Assembly: GCA_013076295.1 (NCBI GenBank) | Contig: RQOL01000374.1 | Span: 5,446,743 to 5,510,742 of the forward strand | Length of the DNA: 64,000 nucleotides | DNA from: Sanderia malayensis | Taxonomy: Eukaryota > Cnidaria > Scyphozoa > Semaeostomeae > Pelagiidae | Reading direction: 5' to 3' | Shown here: positions 1 through 8,070 of the stretch, in pieces | Numbering within the stretch: position 1 is the first letter of the stretch | Layout: each line of letters starts with the position of its first letter | The notes under the pieces: generated by a model | Database searches by the model: none | Told to the model about the DNA's origin: nothing | The model's input: the letters and a program-made list of their open reading frames with translations, nothing else | Made by a program: the position numbers and the translations under genes

Positions 1-1
1 T

Positions 2-234
2 TGTCATTATAAATTAAAGAACAGACATCAGTACTATTTTCAATGTCAAGGTGTGATGGCAATCACAGAGCTTCCATGGATAGACTTTGTTACTTTCACA
101 TCAAATGACAAGGCAATTGAAAGAATAACTTATGATCCAATGTTATGGGAAAATGTTATGGGAAAATGCTATGTTGCCCAAACTGACTACATTTTATTTT
201 GACAATATTTTACCATATCTAGTACTAGAACCTT
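2..234 (+). pseudogene. YqaJ-like exonuclease, C-terminal fragment
   Basis: The reading frame from base 2 gives a segment with YYFQCQGVMAIT, then WIDFVTFTS and an IERITYDPMLWEN stretch. This is the usual end of the lambda-exonuclease/YqaJ viral-recombinase fold found in many eukaryotic DNA transposons. A 13-bp direct duplication at 143-155 and 156-168 shifts the frame. Skipping one copy would continue the protein in the expected PKL...FYFDNILPYL style to a stop near 234. The gene runs off the left edge of the window. It converges on the THAP/DDE transposase on the other strand, the arrangement I recall for ISL2EU elements, so it is probably the second gene of that transposon. Family call is from sequence pattern only. 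Confidence 0.6.
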
Positions 235-260
235 AGCTAGGTTTCTTATAAAAATATGCA

Positions 261-767
261 TCATGTTAAATTGTTATTTGTCTTTCTCCACAAGAATTGG
301 TGGCAAAAGTTAGTTAAATAGCAGCATGTCACCCATATTTTGTTCAGGTCTGCTGACATACTAATTGGCAATATTGTTTTTAAAATCCTGAATGGCTTCA
401 CTCTAGCAATCGCTCTTTCAACATGAATGCGTACAGCAGCTATGCGTCTTGCCTCGGTTTCTTCAATCAGATCTAGTTGCTCCTTTCCATTCATAAAGGA
501 AGGAATATGTAAATGAACTCCATCTGGTAAATCCAAATCAATGTCAAATCCTCGGTCTGCCATGACCCTGTCCCCTGCCCCGAAAAAATTATAAATTCCA
601 CATTCCTTGGTTGCCTTCTGGTCACTGACTCTCCCTGCAAATAAATCTGAGACAAATGTGATTGCAGCAGATGGAGCAATCCCAATGAGCCCTTTTGCAG
701 TGTTGTGGTGCTTATAAGAAGAGTATGTTATGCTCTGAGATCTCAAAGAATTTGGTTTTTCAATAAC
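261..767 (-). pseudogene. THAP/DDE transposase (ISL2EU-like), C-terminal half
   Basis: This is the C-terminal part of a DDE_Tnp_4-type (IS5/ISL2-like) transposase. It opens at the insertion border with IEKPNSLRSQSITYSSYKHH, followed by the second catalytic region MADRGFDI and the conserved HVERAIARVKPFRIL stretch that holds the third acidic residue. The N-terminal half lies at 6495-7458 on the same strand. The two halves are separated by the TA-flanked element at 770-6492. Removing that element with one TA joins the halves in frame (…CTEL to VIEKP…). The transposase was therefore open when the Tc1 element inserted. The stop codon is at 261-263 and the gene faces the YqaJ fragment tail to tail. 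Confidence 0.8.
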
Positions 768-769
768 TA

Positions 770-1048
770 CAATAGGGGACAAAAGTCGTGGGACACCCAG
801 GATTTTAGCAAGTTTTACACGCATACTTCATCCCCCTCCCCCCCATAACAATGTTGTTTGTAGAGGCGGTGTTTTTCAATATCGCCGAAATTCTTTTGGC
901 CCGACGACAAGAAAGGACTGGCGCACAAGACAACATTGTTTTGGGGGGAGTGGGGGGTCGCATTCTGCTGACAGAGAACAAAGTGTGCAGAAGCACAGCA
1001 TTATGGGATGAAATTTTCAGGTGTCCCAAGGACTTTTGTCCCCTATTG
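770..1048 (+). repeat. Left terminal module of the Tc1 composite
   Basis: This 279-bp module begins with CAATAGGGGACAAAAGTC and ends with its reverse complement, so it looks like a MITE. A near-identical copy lies in the same orientation at 6215-6492. Differences seen are one C/G change near the acagagaac stretch and the length of a C-run. Directly inside each module lies TCTGGTAT (left) or ATACCAGA (right), an inverted pair. That suggests the ends were once simple long inverted repeats and that one module has flipped. Confidence 0.8.
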
Positions 1049-1525
1049 TCTGGTATGAAAATCGAAGTACAATAGATATTAAGGTGCTTTTTAGGGGTTT
1101 TAGGGGGTTTTCCGGGGTGCTGATCACGATGCTGCAAATATTTTTTTCCTCCAGTGTACCAGTGACGTCATAGGTACAGAATGGCCCTATTTTCATGGGG
1201 TTTTTGCCTTTATGGTGATTGAAATGGTTTGTTATGTTTACAGCTGGTGGAATTTAAATTAATTAATTGAAAGGTTATGGTTGTACGGTAGAGTTAAAAA
1301 AAAAAGACGCTCCTACCATGTTTCGTTAGTGTGTAGTGTATTGTTAAAGTTAAAACTCTTGTTTTAGCCTCGTTTTGATGCATTTACGTAATTAGAGAAC
1401 GACGGTTACAAATTGTTGCCCCGAGAGACGTTCGACGAATTTCTTCGAAAATATTCCGATCGCAGAAGATACTGAGAATTTTTGATTTATTTTCTGTGGT
1501 TTTCATTGCTTGAAGAGGCTTTATA

Positions 1526-2605
1526 ATGTCGAAACAAGTGGTTATCAGCGAGAGAAAGAAGGCGTACGTGTATTTAATTCGGCAGGAGTCGAAGCTCTCC
1601 TATCGAGAGATCGCTAGACGTTGTAAGATCTCAAAGTCTAGCGTGGAGAGGATCTGCAAGGAGGGATTGGAAGAGAAAGTCCCTAAGAAAAGGAGTGGCA
1701 GGCCGGAAATTCTAAGCCGCAGGGACAAAGATCGCTTCCTTCGCAAGTTTAAAACTATGAGGGAAAGCAATCCTAATGTCCATGTGATGCATGTGGCGAA
1801 GGAGTGCGAAATCACGGAGGTAAGTAAAAAGACCTTGTGCCGAGTCTTTACTAACTCCGGCTATCAGTATATTCGCCCTCGAAGGAAGGGCCTGCTGACT
1901 CTGAAAGACAAAAAGAAGAGGGTGGCATATGCCCTGAAGGCGTTGAAAGACACCAGCCCTGCTTTTTGGACAGAGGATGTGTTGCTGTACCTGGATGCAG
2001 TATCCTGCGTCCATAAGTCGAATCCATACGAGGATGCTTTGTCCCCAGCAGGCAGAGTATGGAGGAAGCCGGGTGAAGGCCTGGAAATTACTGCGAAGGG
2101 GAGCAAGGATCTGCCAGGTGGAAGGGTATGTCACTATGTGGTAGGTATTTGCCATGGTGCTGGGGCTGTATTGGTGGAGGAGTATTCCACCATGAATGGC
2201 AGGTATTTTTCTAATTTTATTGAATCGACACTGCACCAAGTACTTTTAGATAGAGCGAGATTAACAGGAAAAGAGAAGCTTTTATTTTTGCAGGACAATG
2301 ACCCAAGCCAGAACAGTGCCATGGCAAGAGATGCAATGAAGAACATTGGAGCAGAAGTCGTCAAAATTCCACCAAGGTCCCCGGACATCAACCCGATAGA
2401 GAACTTTTTTCACAACGTTAAAAGACAATTGAAGAAGGATGCATTGGAAAGAAGGATAACAAGAGAGACTTTTAATGATTTCAAACTCAGAATTATAGAT
2501 ACTATCACTAATTATGATACAGATATAATAGACAAGACAATTCAAAGCATGTACAATCGTTTAACTATAATTTCTAAGAATAAAGGTTGTAGAACTAAGT
2601 ATTAA
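1526..2605 (+). CDS. Tc1/mariner transposase, DD34E, intact
   Basis: This is an intact 359-residue transposase, the usual Tc1 length. It cuts and pastes DNA at TA sites. Residues ~23-45 form a helix-turn-helix (LSYREIARRCKISKSSVERI), followed by a GRP linker at 58-60 and a second DNA-binding half. The catalytic triad is D157 (YLDAVS), D257 (LQDNDPSQNS) and E292 (SPDINPIENFF), with 34 residues between the last two. All three acidic residues are present with no stop or frameshift, so the enzyme may be active. It is the only transposase inside the TA-flanked element and points toward the convergent Rep gene. The start is the first ATG, about 480 bp inside the left terminal module. Confidence 0.93.
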   Translation: MSKQVVISERKKAYVYLIRQESKLSYREIARRCKISKSSVERICKEGLEEKVPKKRSGRPEILSRRDKDRFLRKFKTMRESNPNVHVMHVAKECEITEVSKKTLCRVFTNSGYQYIRPRRKGLLTLKDKKKRVAYALKALKDTSPAFWTEDVLLYLDAVSCVHKSNPYEDALSPAGRVWRKPGEGLEITAKGSKDLPGGRVCHYVVGICHGAGAVLVEEYSTMNGRYFSNFIESTLHQVLLDRARLTGKEKLLFLQDNDPSQNSAMARDAMKNIGAEVVKIPPRSPDINPIENFFHNVKRQLKKDALERRITRETFNDFKLRIIDTITNYDTDIIDKTIQSMYNRLTIISKNKGCRTKY

Positions 2606-3284
2606 TGAAATTTTTGTATATACAGTTGCAGAATTGGGTAAAAAATTTATCCACGGAATATTCTTGTTTGTAGATTGCAGCAGCAGGGGATAAAGTTATT
2701 GAAATAAACGTAGAAGTTCTCGTATTATTGTAAGTACAAATTGACTATTGTCAATACGTGATATCTCACATTATTTGAAACGGTAGAAATTGTTGTCAAC
2801 CCGTGAGTATGTTCAAATGAAATGAACTGACGTGTCAAAAAATATTGTTTGTTTTCACTCTCCAGCTTCCACTAATATTTTGAATACAATGCACTTGTCT
2901 TCTGCAAATGAGACATCCACGAATCAAATACACGCGGTGCAAGGGATCATACCAGGAAGTCAGGCTCACGGCAAATAGTATGCATCCCTACGATTTACAC
3001 TACAATTTACAGTATACAATAATTAAAAACAGGGTGTTCTCCTTCACAGAGAGGAATGAAGATGTTTTCAAAAGATGTACATCACTAATGTACATAATCT
3101 ACACATTTTTATTTGTTTCTTTTTAACACTTTCACAGAGATGTGAAGGAAAGATTGGACAGTTTAGAAAATCTTTGAATAGAAAGTCACATGACTTGTCT
3201 TTTAATCTCTTGGAAATGTAAACCGTGGAGGTTATTTGGATATTTCTCAGCAATTGGAAAGGTCGTATGTTCACTTATTATCTC

Positions 3285-3315
3285 AAAAGATGTACATAAA
3301 TTGTGTACATCTTTT
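3285..3315. other. Perfect hairpin near the Rep gene
   Basis: A 12-bp perfect stem (AAAAGATGTACA and its complement) encloses a 7-nt loop, taaattg. It sits about 215 bp beyond the 3' end of the Rep gene. A related GATGTACATC palindrome occurs at ~3075-3084, so this motif is repeated in the region. It lacks the classic CRESS-virus nonanucleotide. It could be a Rep recognition site, a transcription end, or chance in A/T-rich DNA. Confidence 0.6.
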
Positions 3316-3531
3316 ATACATATTTCCAAAATTTATTACGAGATGTGAATGGAAATATTTGTCTTTTTCCTAGTGTAAACTGTTGTGTAAACTGTCCCAG
3401 CTTGGGAAGACACCAATACAATACATAGCGGGACACTGATTAGAACAAAAGGTAATGCAGCAAAATAATACAATTATAACAACAACAATTATGCGTGCTC
3501 GCGAGGCTGTCTATTGTTCATTTCGTTCAGT

Positions 3532-4815
3532 TTAGTCCATGTCCAAAAGCAGTCTGGCAAAACAACAACCACAAGAAGTGACGGTCTTCTGCTCACTGGC
3601 CTTGAACTGATGGTGAAAGGCGAAGTATCTCCAACAAACATCCATCATTTCAGTCTCCTTGTCATCAATAATGGAGCCTTTGATGAAAATGATGCGAGAT
3701 TTTGATGTTGCAAATACTGGAGTGTCGTTGGAGAACTCGATATCCTTGGCGTAACTGGTTTTAGGCGCAGCAAAATGAACAAGATGGCCTTCTAGTAATA
3801 ACATCATGTCACTCCAAGGCAAAATGGCTGGCGTATAACGAAAGTCATTCAAAAAAATGACCTCTTTCTCTTCAACCCCTAGCCACGCATACGAACATGT
3901 CGCAGGTGAGACAAAAGTGTTGTAAATCACTCTTAGAGGGTCAAGAATAAATGTTTTGCCGCAGTTCGCTGGGCCAGTAATATATAAATTACGACCCTTT
4001 CCTCGACCCATGGCAAGTAATTTAACAACAGCATCAGCAAATGTGCTTCGCTGGATGCTGTTTTTTTCTAGAATTTCCTTTGCACAAACCAACCACTCAC
4101 GTTGACAGACACACTTGTCGTTGTAGGCCATCTTCAAGAGGTCAATTCTTGACTTTGAACGTCTCTCCAACGTTTGCTGTGCTGTTTCCATTGCCCAGAC
4201 AGACTGCACAAGTTCACTGATTCGTTTCTCGCCTTTGTTTAAGACAAACTCATACAGCCTGCTGTCACCATCTGTTTTCTTCTTCTTGGCCAGTGCCAGG
4301 AAGTGTAACTTGGAGTCAATGCCGTTGGAGATGATCATATCAGAGACTTCCAAATTACCCAACCTGCTGCTCTTCTGTGTGGTATCCAAACCACAAGCAG
4401 ATGTCCTGCTTCGCTTCTTCATTGCTGGCAGGGTCTTTGGAGCACCTTTCAAGGTAGGATGACCTTCACTTCTCAAAACTTGGCTATCTAGCTTTGTGAC
4501 ATATTCATATGCTGTGCGATAGCCAGGATGTCCTGAGAAGTGTACGACAATGTCCTTTGTCTCTTGTAGGTGCTTCTTTACTTTCGACCAGCGCTGAAGT
4601 TTGTCCAGCAGGACACACATGTGGAAATGGACACCACCATCCTGATGACTTTCCATGCAGCAAGCCCACTGTAATATCATGGCTGTAGTGACTGCATGGA
4701 ATGCGGCCACAACTGTTTCAGAAAATGACCTCCTGTCATATTTTTCACTAACTGCCTGGCTATAAGTTATTAGGTAAGCCCTTCTAACATTGTCAATATT
4801 TAAAGATGATGCCAT
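3532..4815 (-). CDS. HUH endonuclease + SF3 helicase replication protein (Rep-like)
   Basis: This is an open 427-residue frame with the two-domain layout of rolling-circle or hairpin replication proteins. The N-terminal domain has an LITYSQ strand (residues 15-20) and an HUH-like motif VHFHMCVLL with H64 and H66. A tyrosine/lysine-bearing segment YRTAYEYVTK at ~99-108 is a candidate for the nicking motif. The C-terminal domain is a superfamily-3 helicase: Walker A GPANCGKT (281-288), Walker B VIFLNDF (319-325) and a TPVFATSKSRI sensor-like motif (365-375). This pairing is known from parvoviruses, CRESS-DNA viruses and related transposons; I cannot say which is closest. It converges on the Tc1 transposase within the same inverted repeats. 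No stop or frameshift is seen. Start ATG is at 4815. Confidence 0.8.
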   Translation of the reverse strand: MASSLNIDNVRRAYLITYSQAVSEKYDRRSFSETVVAAFHAVTTAMILQWACCMESHQDGGVHFHMCVLLDKLQRWSKVKKHLQETKDIVVHFSGHPGYRTAYEYVTKLDSQVLRSEGHPTLKGAPKTLPAMKKRSRTSACGLDTTQKSSRLGNLEVSDMIISNGIDSKLHFLALAKKKKTDGDSRLYEFVLNKGEKRISELVQSVWAMETAQQTLERRSKSRIDLLKMAYNDKCVCQREWLVCAKEILEKNSIQRSTFADAVVKLLAMGRGKGRNLYITGPANCGKTFILDPLRVIYNTFVSPATCSYAWLGVEEKEVIFLNDFRYTPAILPWSDMMLLLEGHLVHFAAPKTSYAKDIEFSNDTPVFATSKSRIIFIKGSIIDDKETEMMDVCWRYFAFHHQFKASEQKTVTSCGCCFARLLLDMD

Positions 4816-5205
4816 TATGATACTAATGTATGAGCAATGTAGAAAGGCTAGTGAGTATGCAGTTGTGAAAATGATAACAGTAATTGATTGTAACGGTCAT
4901 GATATGCGCAATAAATTTGAATTTGAAATTTCTTGCTGTTTTACTATTGTTTTCTTATGGTATTGACATTGCCAGGATTTCACCCCTTGCTGAGAGACAC
5001 CTTTAAAGGACTGGCATGTTTCAAGGACAATCACTGTTGACAGATATGCCACAATTAATCAGATTACATAGTTCAAGTATTACTATATCATGCAGGTAAT
5101 AAACAATATTTTGCTTGCAAGATTTACTCGTTTTCCATGTGACTATTCTCTACTTTTTTGTCCGGTGCACGTGTAGCATTGTTTTCATTTTTTGTTCCAA
5201 GTTAA

Positions 5206-6214
5206 CGAACATGCGTTTTGAAGACACTTTTATAACATTTTCAGACTCCTTTTTTTCAAAATATGTTCACAATACCTTGTTCTCTTTGCCAAAATCGTTT
5301 CCACCCAAAAAACAATTTGTATCGGACAACACGACCACTTTAGAGCGCCATTTGGGCCAAAAATGGGACAATCACTTAGTTTGATCTCATACGTAATAAA
5401 TAGAAAATTTTTGACATGCACATCGAGATCAGCGCCCTTGAAAATCCCAGAAAACACGAAAACCAGCTTTATAAGTGATGTATTTCAAGAATTTGATAGG
5501 GGACAAAAGTCCTGGGACACCCAGGATTTTACCAGGTTTTACACGCATACTTCAAGTTCACGAATATGCCTTTTTCAGACACTTTTATAACATTTTCAGA
5601 CTCGTTTTTTTCACAATATGTTCACAATACCTTGTTCTCTTTCCCAAAATGGTTTCCACAAAAAAAACAATTGGTTTCGGACAACACGACCACTTTAGAG
5701 CTCCATTTGGGCCAAAAATGGGACAATCACTTAGTTTGACGTCATGCGTAATATATAGAAAATTTTTGACATGCTCATCGAGATCAGCGCCCTTGAAAAC
5801 CTCAGAAAACACGAAAACCAGCTTTATAAGTGATGTATTTCAACAATTTGATAGGGGACAAAAGTCATGGGACATCCAGGATTTTAACAGGTTTTACACG
5901 CATGCTTCAAGTTCGCGAACATGCCTTTTTCAGACACTTTTATAACATTTTCAGACTCGTTTTTTTCACAATATGTTCACAATACCTTGTTCTCATTCCC
6001 AAAATGGTTTCCACAAAAAAAAACAATTCGTTTCGGACAACACGACCACTTTAGAGCTCCAAATGGGCCAAAAATGGGACAATCACGTGGTATGACGTCA
6101 TACGTACGATATAGAAAATTTTTGACATGCTCATCGAGATCAGCGCCCTTGAAAACCCCAGAAAACACGAAAACCAGCTTTATAAGTGACGTGTTTGAAG
6201 AATTTGATACCAGA
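5206..6214 (+). repeat. Tandem ~354-bp subterminal repeats, about three units
   Basis: Three similar units begin near 5206 (partial), 5498 and 5852. Each carries the stretches ACACTTTTATAACATTTTCA, TCGGACAACACGACCACTTT and GGGCCAAAAATGGGACAATC, ending with GCTTTATAAGTGA. The second and third begin with ATAGGGGACAAAAGTC, the element's terminal motif, followed by GGGACA(C/T)CCAGGATTTTA as in the true ends. The array therefore places extra end-like sequences next to the right terminus. Short frames read across it are periodic and not genes. Confidence 0.85.
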
Positions 6215-6492
6215 CAATAGGGGACAAAAGTCGTGGGACACCCAGGATTTTAGCAAGTTTTACACGCATACTTCATCCCCCCCCCCCCATAACAATGTTG
6301 TTTGTAGAGGCGGTGTTTTTCAATATCGCCGAAATTCTTTTGGCCCGACGACAAGAAAGGACTGGCGCACAAGACAACATTGTTTTGGGGGGAGTGGGGG
6401 GTCGCATTCTGCTCACAGAGAACAAAGTGTGCAGAAGCACAGCATTATGGGATGAAATTTTCAGGTGTCCCAAGGACTTTTGTCCCCTATTG
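6215..6492 (+). repeat. Right terminal module of the Tc1 composite
   Basis: Same-orientation copy of 770-1048 (see there). Its outer end is the reverse complement of the left terminus and abuts the TA duplication at 6493-6494. The inner side carries ATACCAGA, complementary to the TCTGGTAT inside the left module. Confidence 0.8.
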
Positions 6493-6494
6493 TA

Positions 6495-7458
6495 GTTCAG
6501 TACAATCAATTATGACTCTGGTATTCGAATAGTTTTCCTTGAAGCATTTTGGCATTGTCTCATCAATTGTCTGCCTTGTTGCCCATATTGGAAGAGCCCT
6601 GAGCCTTGAATGCAAGAAATCTATCCAATTTGAACAAATTCGAGAAACATGTGCCACAGAAATACCAAGTCGGAAAGCTAAATGCTTCTCAAGTAGAGCA
6701 CATCTCAACCTTGACAGGACAATGAACAACTCCTGTTTTGGAGAAAATGTCCTTTTGGGTCCCTTTTTGACAAAAGTTTCAGACTCAATTTTGTTTCTAT
6801 CTGTGTTTGATCCAACACACACTAAGTTATTAACAGCAGGCCCAAGATAATTGAAAAGGATCTCAAACGTTTGAATATCTGGCAAGTCTGTATAAAATTG
6901 AAGCATGTCATTATTCTCTTTTGCATTCTCAATGGAAAAACTTTGCTGAAAATTCTGTTTCTTTAATTCTTTGATCTGTTCTTGCAGAATGCTGATGCTC
7001 TTTTTGTGGCTAATTTCCATGCTCTGGATTTTCTGTTCTAAGAAGGCAATTTTATTCTCATATTCATTCGGGCTATTTTCGGTATTACTGAGCTGGTCAT
7101 CTTGGAGGTGGTTATCATCAATATTCTCTTTGCAAGTGTTGTTGTCTATCTCCATCTCAGCCAGTGGTTCTCCTCGTTTTCCTGACGATGCCAATGTTCG
7201 ACGAGGCTTTAGGATGGCTGGCTTGACGGTTTTAGGCACTATGGTTGGCACATTGTTCATATAAGTCTTTTTACCATCGACAAAATGAGCAGAACAAACT
7301 CTGTTTCCATCAGTTGGTTGGAAGTTCTTTCGTGAAATCTTGTGCAACCAAGCTTTTCTCAAAGTTTTATCTTTTGGGATACGATAAAACGACAGCGTTT
7401 TGTTTTGTTTCGAGTTGTTGAAACATTCAGGGACACAACATGTGAATCCACCTCTCAC
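6495..7458 (-). pseudogene. THAP/DDE transposase (ISL2EU-like), N-terminal half
   Basis: The N-terminus (from 7458) is a THAP zinc finger: C8 and C12 in CCVPEC, the conserved W in KAWLHKI, then CSAHF and a proline-rich VPTIVP exit. An acidic linker follows. Next are a coiled-coil-like segment around residues 135-175 (FLEQKIQSMEISHKKS) and the helix-turn-helix (LAFRLGISVAHVSRICSNW) that precedes DDE_Tnp_4 domains. The first catalytic aspartate is in VIIDCTE, immediately before the break. The Tc1 composite inserted at CTA-GTT here, and only the first codon inside the element is read before a stop. The rest of the protein is at 261-767. Together with the YqaJ fragment this looks like an ISL2EU-type transposon. 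Confidence 0.85.
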
Positions 7459-7765
7459 AGCTCCAAGATTCTCTTCTGTTCTTGGTACTCCATCAACCGA
7501 TTCGGCCTGCTCGCTGTCAATGTTATTACCCGGGCAAGAGCTTTGAAAAAAGCAAGGGCTTTATTATTGTTGCAGTAGTATCATCCATTTGACATCTATA
7601 TATTTATTTTCCCTTAACGTGGCCTAACATGTAAACAACTGAAAACAGCTGATCTTTTGTGGCGCGTTACTACCAAAACCACAATGCATTGCGCGCCAGT
7701 CCGAAATGTCATAAGGTAGATGGGCTATTGCGAATGCACGATATCTGTTACAGTAACTACACACG

Positions 7766-7842
7766 AATGGGAAGTGAAAAAGAGGTACAGGAGACACAAA
7801 ATAATATAATGGGAAGTGAAAAAGAGGTACAGGAGACACAAA
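7766..7842 (+). repeat. Two-copy 42-bp-period direct repeat
   Basis: A 35-bp sequence beginning aatgggaagtgaaaaagagg occurs twice with a 42-bp period. The surrounding 7459-8070 stretch holds no convincing gene. It probably contains the upstream region and outer end of the ISL2EU-like element, but the partner end lies outside the window. Confidence 0.7.
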
Positions 7843-8070
7843 GGAATTTTTGATGCAGTTGAGGCACTCATTCGCCAGAACATTCTGTTGTTGAATCAGG
7901 CAGTCTCTATTGAAAAGCTTCATGGGATATATGGTGGTGGTAACGTAAAAGATACAAGCTAGAGATACAGACACAAACTGAAAAAGAAGATCGTAGAATG
8001 TTTTGGAGATTATATTAAATTCTTAACGATAGACAAAGTAACACCGCAAGTTTTAATAAGTGTAAGGAGC

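Larger units (their letters stand above)
770..6492. mobile_element. Composite Tc1/mariner element carrying a Rep gene
   Basis: The element is flanked by TA duplications (768-769 and 6493-6494). Its ends are inverted copies of CAATAGGGGACAAAAGTC. It is 5,723 bp long. Contents from left to right: terminal module, DD34E transposase (+), an A/T-rich centre with a hairpin, HUH/SF3 helicase Rep (-), a tandem array of ~354-bp units, and a second terminal module. Both large genes are open, and the host transposase reading frame is interrupted cleanly, so insertion looks recent. A TA target and DD34E transposase are classic Tc1/mariner. A Rep gene as passenger is not a usual component. Alternatively the Rep is a later nested insertion or endogenised viral sequence, but I see no separate ends or target duplication around it. 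Confidence 0.8.

Noticed and set aside
3532..4815. Whole 770-6492 element as an integrated virus
   Set aside because: TA target, Tc1 ends and a DD34E transposase define a transposon; no capsid-like gene is visible. Only the Rep gene is virus-like.
5230..6170. Several ~75-150-codon frames in the 354-bp repeats on both strands
   Set aside because: Identical in each unit on both strands and without domains; explained by the tandem array.
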